From assembly GCA_036346225.1 (NCBI GenBank), contig JARFIW010001215.1:6028501-6092500 (forward strand): a stretch of 64,000 nt of DNA, written 5' to 3'. Both the position numbers and the translations under genes were made by a program. The stretch is from Platerodrilus igneus (taxonomy: Eukaryota > Arthropoda > Insecta > Coleoptera > Lycidae). The notes below the pieces were generated by a model. The model ran no database searches and was not told where the DNA came from. It saw nothing but the letters and a program-made list of their open reading frames with translations. Each line of letters begins with the position of its first letter. The first letter of the stretch is position 1. Below, piece by piece: positions 44,527-55,699 of this stretch.

Positions 44527-45707
44527 CTATCTCTTGTCCTTGTATGGATTTCAAAGACCCTTACGTACGAATTCGGTGCACTAGTCTGCCAAAGGTTGCC
44601 GCGTAGCAATTGTTGACCTATAAAACCTTTCCAATTGTAGTTATTTTGCTGCGGCCGCTCTGACTTATCGAAAAATCAATGTTTTTCAATTAAGATTGTG
44701 AACTAGTATCAGTGGTTTTCAAGTGGGTAATCATTTTTGAAATGCTGTAGTTTAGTTATTATTGGGTTTCGCCTAAATTTAGGTTCCTCTATTAGCACTT
44801 TCAGTTAATTACGTAAGCTACCAGTCACCCTGTATTGTGAACGCTTCAGGAGATAATAAAAAATAATTCCAAGTAATAAAAAGATTTGGTGTCCCTAAGG
44901 TTCGATCGGCTGCATGTTCAGCACTAATTTCCCACACGAAGGACGGGCCCTAAGGATAATGGTGAATTACAATTTACAAAAGAGAAAGTTTCTTCGCGTT
45001 ACCGTTCTAGCTTCAATTAGAAATTTCATATCTCATTTCATAAAGGTTTTCAGTATAATTACTATATAATTACAGTTCTGTGTATAAAATTCAAAGTGTT
45101 TACTGGAAAAAAACCGTTGTTACAGTAAGAATATCAGGAATTACAGCTATTTATTGCGTATGTTTTAAAGACTATAAAAAAATAGAGTGTATAAGAATCT
45201 CATGTAGTTTTACGAACAGTTACGGGTTCGTGACCTTGAGTAACGGTATCCATAGTACAAAACAATATAGTACAGTTCCGCAAACATAACCTATCTACCG
45301 GCTTATTTTAATAGTACAGGAATAGTTGGCAATATTATCTTTATGTATATTTTCTTTGAATAATTTACCAGTGAATGTATGTAATTTATCGTGTAGGTTT
45401 GTTTTTACCTCAATGATGACACTCGCCAGTGGAGAAAGCTTGTAGGAATCATTCGATGGGACTACTTTAAGATGCCAATAAGAGAAAGTTTGTGTATGTT
45501 GTACCATGCACTTAACCTTCCTATACGTGCATTTTTTGTGGTTGAAAACGTTCTCTACTTCCGTATTTTATTTCTGACTTACATTTTAGTTGTCTTTATT
45601 TTTATAGATCCTATAATAAATCTGTATGGCGCCTTTGTGACGTATGAAACTTTCATTACGTAATAACGCAACGCTACACAATTAGTAAAAAAATAATACA
45701 CGCGTTT
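44527..45707. other. Unassigned stretch
   Basis: No recognisable coding region. The small + frames (45080-45289, 45472-45663) show no family motifs. Confidence 0.3.
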
Positions 45708-47315
45708 GTACGAAGGCGTAGAAGGGCCACAAAAAATCGCTCTAGTTATTTTAGTTAAATTTCGACTTCGATGTCGAAATTTAATTAAATTTCGACTTAG
45801 ATGTCGAAATTTAACTAAATTTCGACCTTGATTTCGAAATTTATTAAATTCCGACTTCGATGCGAAATTTAGTTAAATTTTGGAGCATTTTTCTTCAACA
45901 GTCTTAGATAATAATATTATAAATCGGTTATTTTCTATTGGGTTATTTACTTAACCGATAAATTTGGACGAGTTAAGAGAACACTATGCAAGAAGTGAAC
46001 GTATACCTGTGGACGTTATTGATGAAGTTCAAAAAGAGTTCATAGACCGCCTTGGTCATTCTAAGGCCGTCAACGGCCCCCAATTCGAACATTTTCTGTA
46101 ATTATTTGATATTTGTTTTCAATTTTTAGTAGATGTTTGTGTATAGTATAAATTCTATTTTCTGGAAATTTTCATTATGTAGCCCATATTCATATTTACT
46201 TCAATGTAAGTAGAAAAAATAGTCTTCTCAAATCCATAATAAAAATGGTGGTTCTTATTTAACAAAAATATAGATGACGTCATAACTCTCTCAAATATGA
46301 CCGAAACAATGAAATAACATCAATAAATGACAATCTCTATAAATCGTTTGACATGTCTTTGTAATTTTTTAATAATTTTTAGGGTTCCGTACCTTATAAG
46401 GTTTAACGGAACCTTTATAAGATCACTCTCATGTCCGTCCATTCATCTGTCACAGAGGTTTTTCTCGAAAACTATGTAATTTAGGAATTTCAAACTTGGC
46501 ACAATGCTACGTCTTTATGGCGCGCACATACATCGACAGTCGGAAAATAGAAAAAAAATATTTTTAGATTAAAATGGCGGGGGTCAATTCGGTCAAAAGG
46601 AAAAAAGTTTTAATAAATATATCGTGTGAGGTATCATTTGAAAGAGGATTCTAAAAGGCTTCTAAAAATATTTTTTTTATAATTTTCGGTCCAGTAGTCT
46701 TTATGATATAGCTCAAAATGTGCCAAAAATGACCGTTCCGCCCTCACCCCTATTTCCTACATTTCCAAAGTTAAAATTTTGATTTTAATAGGGATAGTAG
46801 CTATCGAGTCATATATTATCGGTAAACTGCAGGTTTTTTTGACAGTGTAATAGTTGCTGGGAAAATTTTTTTAAACAAAGTAATAGATAACGTATTTACT
46901 AATGTAACAGTACAATGTGGGACAATATATTCATTTTTCAGTTATCACAATCAAATTTGCATAAGATTTAAATATATTGCTCACTGCCGTTTTGGTACGG
47001 AACCCTAATAAGGCGAGCTCAACTCGCTTTTGGCTAACTTTTTTATTTAGTTTATGGAATTTATCCGTTACGTTTGCAAAGCACTACTGTATAATCACAT
47101 ATTAATATTTGAGGTGAATAACCCAATAGAAAATAATCAAGCAGAGTCAATATGGTGTCGGCCCTGTATTGGGGTACAATATCGATTTATAATATTATTT
47201 TCTAAGACTGTTGAAGAAAAATGCTCCAAAACTTAACTAAATTTCGACATCGAAGTCGAAATTTAACTAAAATAAGTAGAGCGATTTTTTTTGTGGCCCT
47301 TCTTCGCCTTCGTAC
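45708..47315. mobile_element. TIR DNA transposon, non-autonomous, with subterminal repeats
   Basis: Ends GTACGAAGGCG (45708) and CGCCTTCGTAC (47315) are inverted, with GTTT on both outer sides (45704-45707 and 47316-47319). The TIRs extend about 200 bp (AGAAGGGCCACAAAAAA, ATCGCTCTA, then 'ggagcatttttcttcaacag' and 'aataacccaatagaaaataa'). The left TIR holds four copies of a self-complementary TTTCGACTTCGATGTCGAAA unit; the right has one. No transposase. Confidence 0.7.
46381..47037. mobile_element. Nested MITE with TAGGGTTCCGTACC ends
   Basis: It starts AGGGTTCCGTACC and has the inverted GGTACGGAACCCT at 46994-47006, followed by a GCGAGCTCAACTCGC hairpin tail. The internal 'aacggaaccyttataaga' and 'gtccgtccattcatctgtca' are typical of a family I know from many insect genomes. 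It lies inside the TIR transposon. Confidence 0.65.
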
Positions 47316-48380
47316 GTTTGTGTTTATTAAAGACGCTTTCTAAAATTTATTAGTGGCATTACACAAGAAAACTCGAATATAAACAGAATTATACCGAAAA
47401 TTGCATTAGACAAAATATTTATAATTAACACAAAGAACTAAAAATAAATTAGAGGTTATGTCATGTGAGTCGAATTTTCCTGCTTTTTTCTGCAAATTAT
47501 CGTCACATGGGGTAAAATGAATCAAAAGTTGAGGTTTTTAAAAAATATTTCTGTGAAATACACATTTAAATGCTTTGAAAACAAAAATTTAGAATTGCTA
47601 GTACCTTCCTTTTAATATTTTAAAAGCTTAGCGTCCTTTTGGTTGTTTCTTTTTTAATTATTGATGGCCAAATGTTCATCCACTTTACCCCATACGTAAA
47701 GATAAAATGAACTACACGTATATTCCCACCTAAGTTCACTTTTAAAATGTACCGTTAGTTGGGGTTACTTGGGACAATTTTAACACATTTTTGTATATAT
47801 TTTTATAATCCTTTAAATATTTTGTAACATTATTTTGAAATGTTAACGTTTTATCAGATTAAATAATTAATTAAATTTCAATAACTTGTATAACTTATAG
47901 GTAAAATTCCATAATAAATTACCGTTATATTTTAATAAGCATCCCTTATAATAAAGACCAGGTTTAGAAATAGCTTTACCCTTAAATATTATAAATTCCA
48001 ACGGCTGTCATCATAATTTAAAGCTCCAACCTTGCAAACCGGTTATAGATTGACGAATCTGATAAATTTAAATGGAATAGTGCCTTTTAACGCAAACAAA
48101 GAAAGCATTTCATTGTAAACTTAGTTTTCAATATTTTGATGATGACAAGGTTATAGAAAACTAAATTATAATATACAAAGCTCTAACATTTGTCAAAGAT
48201 TCACAGTATCATAGTATTTAACCATTAGACTGTAGATCTTCGAAGTTGAGTTTGCCTGGCAGTCATCAGCATTGATAACAGATCTATGTACGAGTAATAA
48301 CCTTCCACCGTCGCAGAACTGAAAGCAGCGTGTGCGTCGAGATTTGAAACCAGTTGAACGGAGTAATAACCTCCAGTTCG
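47316..48380. other. Unassigned AT-rich stretch with a third relative of the palindrome loop
   Basis: No gene. 47747-47776 resembles the 31-nt loop of the palindromes at 48.9 and 50.6 kb (shared TGGGGTTACNTGGGACA). 'atggggtaaaatgaa' (about 47509) and its inverted form 'ttcatccactttaccccat' (about 47675) also occur. Confidence 0.35.
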
Positions 48381-48384
48381 CGAT

Positions 48385-48720
48385 CCGATATATATACAGC
48401 GACTTAGTCAAGCACAGAGTTCACAGCATGCCGGTTCCGCCGGTCAGCCATTAACACACAGCACAGCACCCCCAGCGCCGAGCTGCGCATCAATCACCGA
48501 CACCAGCAGCAGCAACGGTCACCAGTCATTTGCAGATCGACGTGCCATAAACCGCAGATAACCAGTGCAAATTTATAGATAGTTTTCACAGTCATCATAA
48601 CATACAGAATTCCATATCAACCATTTAATCTAATTTCAAAATCATGATCCGACTCATCGTTCGTTCAACAGTTGTCCTGATTGTCACAGTTTATCGAAAG
48701 CGCAGTCAGTTAGAATGACA
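48385..48720 (+). promoter_or_regulatory. Possible TATA promoter and GC-richer leader
   Basis: TATATATA at about 48387 is followed about 28 bp later by CACAGAGTTCACAGC, then roughly 250 bp of CAG/CACC-rich sequence unlike its AT-rich surroundings. The first long frame (48715-48918) has no known motifs. It could be a first exon or an LTR leader. Confidence 0.25.
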
Positions 48721-48911
48721 AAGAACACTGCTCCTGATGACAAGCTTCACAGCACGAACATCGACATTCGACTGTCTGAGCCTGTCAGCAGCAGTCATTT
48801 TGTGCAAGCACATATCAGTTTATGGCCTACCCACAGATCCACATTCCTGCTGGTGACCCTTATTTTACGCCTCATTTTATATCTACGAAAATACTGCCTG
48901 TACTATTTTTT

Positions 48912-49112
48912 TGAATGAAGCACTGTTGCATTGAACCACATATTATTATCGAGTACGTCCTTTTTTGTTTTTGTCTGTCCTAAGTTACCTTTAATATGGG
49001 GTTACATGGGACATAGGACAGACAAAAACAAAAAAAATAAGGACGTTGGCTCGATAAATAAAAATATGTAGTTGGTTAATTCAATAGACCAGCAATTGCT
49101 TCATTCATAATT
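48912..49112. repeat. Palindrome 1 (31-nt loop, diverged arms)
   Basis: Inner arms CGTCC...TTTGTCTGTCCTA and TAGGACAGACAAA...GGACG flank the loop 48983-49013. Outward, matching blocks continue (ATCGAG, ACATATT, TGAATGAAGC) with small indels, so arms are about 70-100 nt. The loop is identical to that of palindrome 2. Confidence 0.75.
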
Positions 49113-50610
49113 TTAAAAAAGTATATAAATTGTTACAGGCGGAAAAGCTACTAAGTATATTATTTTCATTAAGATTATAAAATGGGGGCGGCCTGTAAAA
49201 CAAAAATTAAAGGGGGTCACCGGCACTAGCTAGCGGAATGTATTGGATCACAATGAGGGTTAAAATTTTACATAAAGGGCTAAATTAATATATATTATAC
49301 AACAAAAAAAATTTGACACTTACCTTTCATAAATATTGTGGCTTAATGACAATTACCAAGGGCTCCAGACAAGTCGAGAATGTCCGAATGTTCGTGCAAA
49401 ACCTTGAAAGACTTGTCATCCCAAGGAGGACAATTGTTTCTTTTAATCAATTCCTAACTTTTGACTACTTATGCAGCTTTCATGATAAAAAATTAAAAAA
49501 CTATTGACTTAATCAACGGGTAACAAAAAAACTATTTAATTAACAGAGCAATAAACGTGAACCTTTTACATTCGGAAATTCATTGATTTTAATTTAGAAA
49601 TTTAGATTAAATGGTTGATATGGAATTCTGATAATTTTATGTACATGAGTAATTCCCAAATACTTTATATAGAAGAAACTTATCTTATAAATTTTACACT
49701 AAATTTATCCTACGGTTTATGGCCAAAACGTCCTAACAAATAAATTAACTAAAATTTGGCCATGCTAGCTTAACTATAAAAACTTACTTACTAAAAATTG
49801 TCAATTGGTTGATGGCTTGCCTTCCAACGCAGAACAGCTCTTAAATTGGGGGAGAGAATCTCGCTTGTTGCTCTTGTACTTAGCAATTATTAAATAATTC
49901 AATGGCACACAAACCCGGCAGGATCTTGTTGAGCTTAACTTAACTTGTGCATAATACGCATACAAACTTTTTATTATATACTTTATATCACTATAAATCC
50001 GCGAACACACGGGCGTAACCCTCGCGAACTGGAAGAGTTAATTACTCCGTTCCAATTTCACTATCGTGATACTAAGTGCAATATCATATCTGTGATGCCG
50101 GAGAACGCTACCAGTGAACTTCTCTGACTACGTTTCGTTCTACCTTTTAACAACGAACAACCCCATTGGAATCTCTGTCTTTTGACTAAAGCTTTAAGTT
50201 ATATATTACTTCCTACTCTAAACCATTATTTTACGTCATATTTCTGTTATCCAATGACTATTAATAGAACCTCCCAAAAACAAGATTTCAGAAACCCAAA
50301 TCCAACCCCTTTCAAGATGAGGGTCACGGAAAGCAATTATTTTTCTAATGGTTTAAATATGTTGTATTTTATTGGAATTTTAATTACTGAATTGTGGACC
50401 ATACCTATTGGCCACAGTTGTCTGCCATTGGCAAAAGACCGGCTAACCGAAATGGATTTTAATACAATGGATGTCTCCAGACTACTTAAAATTACTTCAA
50501 TCTTTGAACAAATCAAATTGGAAAATAGTTTGGCTATTTATGTTTAGTTTTCTATAACTCTTGTCAAGCATCGAAATATTAAGAAAACTAAGTTTTACAA
50601 CTGAAAATTG
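49113..50610. other. Unassigned stretch between the two palindromes
   Basis: AT-rich. A 121-residue + frame at 50182-50547 contains no motif I recognise and could be chance. Confidence 0.3.
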
Positions 50611-50775
50611 CTGTCCTAAATTGTCCTGTGTATGTTTATCTTTGCGTTTTATTGAAAATAAAACGTAAATAAACCTAAGTTACCTTTAATATGGGGTTAC
50701 ATGGGACATAGGTTTATTTACGTTTTATTTTCAATAAAACGCAAAGATAAACATACACAGGACAATTTAGGACAG
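50611..50775. repeat. Palindrome 2 (perfect 67-bp arms, 31-nt loop)
   Basis: 50611-50677 and 50709-50775 are perfect inverted copies (67 of 67). The loop is 50678-50708 (AGTTACCTTTAATATGGGGT...GGGACA). It matches the loop at 48983-49013 base for base, while the arms differ except for the innermost CCTA/TAGG. Confidence 0.9.
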
Positions 50776-51109
50776 TTCTAGAACAAATCTTAAATATTGC
50801 AAACCAAAAAAATATATATGAGAAAGTTTTAAGGCATTGGAAACAGGTGCTGAACATTTCAGGGTGCAAAAATGAAAAACAGTGCATTAGAAACCTTGTA
50901 ATTAAACAGAAACGTTATCAAAAGAAAAAACAAGTGTTCATATTGTTCAGTCTCTTTCTCGCACGCTTGCGTGGTTAATTTTAAGTCGTAAATTCATAGT
51001 TTTAAATCAAATAGTGAAGCTGTCATCCATTCTCCCGTTATATCCTGTCATAAAACCTCCTTTGTGCTTGTGGAACTTAAGTTGGTCTAAGGGTAGTGAC
51101 AAAAACACT

Positions 51110-51845
51110 CTCTCATCGATATCGGAGCGAAACGGTCGTACGTTCGGTACGTGAGTTAGTCATTAGTGCCGCTGAATGTAAATTTGTCGATAAACCCCTA
51201 AAAAACACAGTAAAAGTAACACGTACTATAATTTGCATACAGTCTACTTAGTTGAAGAATAGGAACGACACTTTAGACCAAGAAAACAAGCGCGGTAAGT
51301 CGATATACAAATTTATAAGACGCCCCGCGCATTAAACATGGCCGTCGTACGCCGGATTATTTAATTAATGAATTAGTTCCTATTTCTTTTCGCTCCTCAT
51401 TTATACTTTAATTTAATAATTTCCTAGTTTTGATTATGTTTGAACGTGTTACAAAGAGACTAGCATCGTGCTTACACATTTAATGGTAAAAACATTTGGT
51501 CATAACAGTAGATTATACAATATATCCCTTGTCCTTTGCTGCAAAGATTAGTGGTCGGTCGGTTTTCTTTATGTAAACTAAATTTATGAGGGTTATTGTA
51601 TTGTTAAATCCTTACCTTATTTTTCGTCGTCAAATTCGAGGAACCATCGGGTTTATCCAACTTGTATAACAAAGGGGTTATTGGTATTTATTTGAAACGT
51701 TAAACGTTTTGTCGGGCGAGCAGTGTAATTAGTTGCATTTGTCCATTAATAATTTAATTTCGTGGATTAATTAGTTGTAGCGTATTTGAAGTACGCATTG
51801 TTTTTACATTAATTTTTATTGTAGTTCATTAATCATTAATCAGAT
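51110..51845 (+). other. Leader upstream of the BEL/Pao element
   Basis: A GC-richer piece (51110-51295) ends in a donor-like GCGGTAAGTC, and TTTTTATTGTAG at 51813-51824 is acceptor-like, 21 bp before the ATG. I could not delimit an LTR. The stretch between is AT-rich and non-coding. Confidence 0.3.
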
Positions 51846-52543
51846 ATGGTTATATCAATTGATAAAGCTATTCTTGAAGCGAGATTTGTAGTTAAACGGT
51901 TGGATCATATATACAGTAAGATTAATCAACCAGAAAATGTATCGATTGCTTTAATTAGAGCATCGATTAAAAGTGTCGAGCAAATTGAAACTCATTTCAA
52001 GAGTTTTTGCAAGGATATTTCCTTTGATGAGGAGAATGAACAGTTGGACGATTTTTCGACTTTTAGGGTGAAAATCGATGAATATCTATTAGATATTCGT
52101 ATTATCGCTGTACAATGCAAATTAGTAGAAAATAAGCCGCAGGTGGATAATATGAATAATTCTTTGTTGCTAAATAGTGGAGCTGGCTTGAAACACCTTT
52201 CTGTCCCGCGATTCTTGGGATGCATTTCGGATTTTGAGAGATCATGCAATTTATAAGCGATTGATTCATGATAATGTCAGTTTGTCCCCTGTGAAAAATT
52301 TTGCTATCTCGCTGATACACTAGATGAGTCGTCGCGTGCGTTAATAAAACATTTGCCATTAAACGATAGTGCATACGATGAAGTCTATAAAATCAATACT
52401 AATCGTTTTCAGTCCTAAAGGTGATTACTTTCAACATATTTTGATGCTCTTGAAAAATGTCATAAGGTAAGTTTCTCAGACTCGCACACGGAACTCCGGC
52501 AATAATTAGTTGTTTTGATGAAAATATATTCGCGTTAAAGCAG
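51846..52543 (+). pseudogene. BEL/Pao gag, N-terminal region
   Basis: ATG at 51846 starts MVISIDKAILEARFVVKRLD, a helical region, then LKHLSVPRFLGCISDFERS (normally LPKLxLPxFxGxxxxW, the DUF1759 start). A frameshift at about 52250 leads into YKRLIHDNVSLSPVxKF and LIKHLPLNDSAYDEVYKIL in other frames. It joins the long open frame at 52544 after another shift. Confidence 0.65.
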
Positions 52544-53878
52544 ATGGAAATAGATTTATTAGATTTCATGTTGTTTAATCTGTTATCGAAAAAATTAGAT
52601 ACAATCATTTTAAAGCGTTACGAATTAGGAAATAGTGACGAGATTCATTCGTTTAAAAATTTAAGGTCGTACATTGAAAAACAATGTAAAGTGTTGGAAA
52701 TAAATGACATTGCTTCAGGAACATGCTTAAAATCTCGAGATTTCGTGAAACAAAGGGAAAAGCTTGTTAGCACTTCGGCTAAAACTTCTTTAGTTGGTAC
52801 CACCAATGATGGTAAAAATTGTAGTTTATGTCAAGCCGTGCATCCTATTTATAGATGTAAGCAGTTTCTCGATAAAACCCCTCAAGAAAGGTTTGAGGTG
52901 GTAAAGGTTAAAAACCTTTGTATTAAATGTTTAAATACTTCACATTCGGTGAAAAATTGTAAGTTGGATTGTTCATGTAGAAAATGTCAACAGTCGCGCA
53001 ATTCGTTACTTCACTTTGATAAACGAGAAAAATCGGTGCCTCCGCGCAGACAAACTCATCGTCAAAGGTCAGCGTCTCTTCGGAGAGCGGCGTCTAGGCT
53101 AACTTCTACTAGTAGACCTAGTGAAGACAATCTGTCGTCGGCGGTTGTGCATAAACAACCTGCCACTAGTTCGTTAATTTCGACGTCATTAAAACATACA
53201 ACCACGCTGTTAGCTACGGCAATGGTGTCGGTGCTAGATTATACAGGAAAATTGCAACCTGTTCGTGTAATTTTAGATAACGGATCTATGGAAAGTTTTA
53301 TGACTGAAAGGTGCTGTCAGAAATTAGGTTTGAAGAAACGGAAAGCCAATGTTACTGTTCAAGGACTTGGCTTGAATTCGTCGTTGGTGTCTGGTACATT
53401 ATCGTGCGTAGTCAGCCCCTCGGGAGCAAGGTCTTCATCATATGAAATTGATTGTTATATTTTACCTAACATTTGTAATCAATTACCTTCGTCGTCTATA
53501 GGGGTCAAGGAATGGTCGCATACTCGAGGTTTGGCCTTAGCTGATCCTAATTTTAATATTCCTGGTAAGATTGACATGCTGCTCGGAGCGGAAATCTTTG
53601 CTCAGGTTTTGTTGAACGAGTCTCGTTGGGGTGTCGCTAACGAGCCAGTTGCTATTAAAACAACCTTTGGTTGGGTTTTAACGGGAAAGGTAGTTTCCCC
53701 GAATAATTCTATTACGTCGTTTTGTGCTTTTGTTGAACCCTTAGACAGCGACATTCGTCGATTTTGGGAATTAGAAAATATTCTCTTCAAGAAACACATT
53801 TCTCCTGAAGAAGAAAAGTGTGAAAACGAATTTGTGGAAAATTATAGACGTAACAAGGACGGTCGTTTTGTAGTGTAA
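52544..53878 (+). CDS. BEL/Pao gag C-terminus and aspartic protease
   Basis: A 444-residue open frame, the longest in the window. Residues 1-70 finish the gag domain. Zinc-knuckle-like cysteines follow at residues 91-150 (CSLCQAVHPIYRC; CIKCLNTSHSVKNC with CX2CX4HX4C; then CSCRKC). An Arg/Ser-rich linker (residues 160-200) leads to the DUF1758-type protease at about 220-390, with active-site LDNGS (Asp-Asn-Gly-Ser; the usual motif is LDxGS), YILPNIC, DMLLGAEIFAQVL and TTFGWVLTGK. The ATG at 52544 is internal, since homology starts upstream. The frame ends before RT, which follows in another frame. Confidence 0.75.
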   Translation: MEIDLLDFMLFNLLSKKLDTIILKRYELGNSDEIHSFKNLRSYIEKQCKVLEINDIASGTCLKSRDFVKQREKLVSTSAKTSLVGTTNDGKNCSLCQAVHPIYRCKQFLDKTPQERFEVVKVKNLCIKCLNTSHSVKNCKLDCSCRKCQQSRNSLLHFDKREKSVPPRRQTHRQRSASLRRAASRLTSTSRPSEDNLSSAVVHKQPATSSLISTSLKHTTTLLATAMVSVLDYTGKLQPVRVILDNGSMESFMTERCCQKLGLKKRKANVTVQGLGLNSSLVSGTLSCVVSPSGARSSSYEIDCYILPNICNQLPSSSIGVKEWSHTRGLALADPNFNIPGKIDMLLGAEIFAQVLLNESRWGVANEPVAIKTTFGWVLTGKVVSPNNSITSFCAFVEPLDSDIRRFWELENILFKKHISPEEEKCENEFVENYRRNKDGRFVV

Positions 53879-53959
53879 TTGCTTTTTAAAATTTCTGAAC
53901 CCTCATTCGTGGGTACGAGATCGATTTGTATTAAAAGATTTTTGTCATTAGAACGTCAT

Positions 53960-54396
53960 TTGCTAAAAAATCCTGAATTGTATTCGGATTATAAAAAATT
54001 TATGGAGGATTATTTGAAAAAGGTCACATGGTTCAAGTGAAATCGCCTGAAAATTCGTCGGTTCATGAAGAATGTATTACATTCCCCATCATGCTGTACA
54101 TAAGCGTGATAGTACTACCGCCAAATTGCGTGTGGTTTTCGATGCTTCGTGTCCAGATCAATCTGGAAATTCGTTAAATGATAGCTTGGCTATTGGCTCT
54201 GCTCGGCAAAAAGACATTACAGTTTTGTTATTGCACTTTCGTGTACATCCTATCGTAATTACAGCTGATATTAAACAAATGTATCGGCAGATTTTGATTA
54301 AAGATGCTCATCGTGATTATCAACGTATCGTCTGGAGATTTTCTCCGTCGGATCCTATTATGGACTTTAAATTAAATACTGTGACTTATGGAGTTT
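53960..54396 (+). pseudogene. BEL/Pao reverse transcriptase, N-terminal part
   Basis: YYIPHHAVHKRDS then KLRVVFDAS, NSLNDSLAIG, LLLHFRVHPIVITADIKQMY and YQRIVWRF match the Pao RT start (YLPHHxV, TKLRVVFDAS, SLNDxLxxGP, ADIxxMYRQI). VITADIKQMY carries the first catalytic Asp. The match ends at TYGV near 54395 and the catalytic YxDD box is missing. Confidence 0.75.
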
Positions 54397-54655
54397 GTCG
54401 TCGCCTTTTTTGGCCTTGCGTACAGTAGACCATTTTTGGGAATCCCAGGACCACATTTCCTCCAGAATCCCACATTTCCTCACACATCTGGACCAATTTA
54501 CATGTAAATTCCCATAAGGAGTAAATGAGGGAGATGAATCTCCTCCTGACTCCTCCTTGCTCTCCTCCTTGCTCGGACACCCCCACAACCATTTTGATTA
54601 CATCACACCCGCATTCTTTCCATCCGCGAGATAAATCTTTCTCCACATTTCCACC
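54397..54655. other. Unassigned sequence joining the BEL break to the 300-bp repeats
   Basis: A minus-strand frame of about 90 residues (54386-54658) runs through here and into the first 300-bp repeat. It shows no known motif. Confidence 0.3.
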
Positions 54656-55545
54656 CACGAGATAAACCTACCTTGTTTGGTATCAATTAATATTAGAATT
54701 TTCTCAACTACCCGAATCTCTAAGAATTTTTTAGATTGCATCATCCCCCAGAGAGCTACCCTGATTTTAAGATTTCTTACCTGTAGCAACTTTTGAGCGT
54801 TCTTATAAATTTTTTTAGTCATGCGATACATCTTGTTAGTCTAAAATTTTATGTAGAATCCAAATCTGTAAACAGATTTAAAATCGGACAACGCCCTGCA
54901 AAGTTATACCCCTTTAAAGTCCTGATCTTCTAATTTTGCTATTTGCTCTATAAGCAAACCTAACAAATAGTTTTCTTCGTCTAGCCATTGCATCTTTCGA
55001 GATAAACCTATCTTGTTTGGTATCAATTAATATTAGAATTTTCTCAGCTACCCAAATTTCTAGGAATTTTTTAGATTGCATCACCCCCAAGGGAGCTACC
55101 CCAATTTTAAGATTTCTTACCTGTAGCGATTTCCGACCGTCCTTAAACATTTTTTTATACATGCGATACATCTTCTTAGTCCAGAATTTTATGTAGAATC
55201 CGAATCTCTAAACAGATTTGAAATCGGACCACGCCCTGCAAAGTTACACATATACCCTCTGCGAGATAAATCTTTCTCCACATTTCCACCCACGAGATAA
55301 ACCTACCTTGTTTGGTATCAATCAATATTAGAATTTTCTCAGCTACACGAATCTCTTTAAATTTTTAGATAGCGCCATCCCCAAGGAGCTACCCCCATTT
55401 AAGATTTTTGCTGGCAGAGATTTTTGAGCTTTCTTATAAATTTTTTTATACATGCGATGAATCTTGTTAGTCTAGAATTTTATGTAGAATCCGAATCTGT
55501 AAATAGATTTAAAATCGAACCACTCCTTACCATTTTACACACACC
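54656..55545 (-). repeat. Three tandem repeats of about 300-345 bp
   Basis: Copies at 54656-54905, 54995-55248 and 55290-55545 each contain 'ttggtatcaattaatattag', 'ttttagatt', 'catgcgat.catctt' and 'agatttraaatcggac'. An internally shortened fourth copy is at 58420-58515. On the minus strand, copies 1 and 2 share an open frame with LLQVRNLKI or SLQVRNLKI, MQSKKFLEI and EKILILIDTKQxRFIS. Copy 3 has the same words with frameshifts, so the unit may derive from a coding sequence. Confidence 0.65.
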
Positions 55546-55699
55546 TCTAAATTATAAATTTCCTGCAGCTTATACCTAAAGAAAATCTAAAACCATTCTT
55601 AAAACTTTTTATTACAGACAATTTTACTAATACAGTTTAAATTTTGTAAACCACATTTCTAAATACATATTTACAATTTTTATTTTCAACCTAGAACTT

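Larger units (their letters stand above)
51846..54396 (+). mobile_element. BEL/Pao retrotransposon, 5' part (gag, protease, start of RT)
   Basis: Gag, protease and the first RT motifs are in the standard BEL/Pao order on +. The element stops at about 54396, within the RT, and is joined to unrelated sequence. RNase H, integrase and 3' LTR are absent. Confidence 0.75.

Noticed and set aside
50182..50547. 121-residue + frame as a real gene
   Set aside because: No motif, AT-rich composition, no promoter or splice context that I can see. Could still be real, but not supported.
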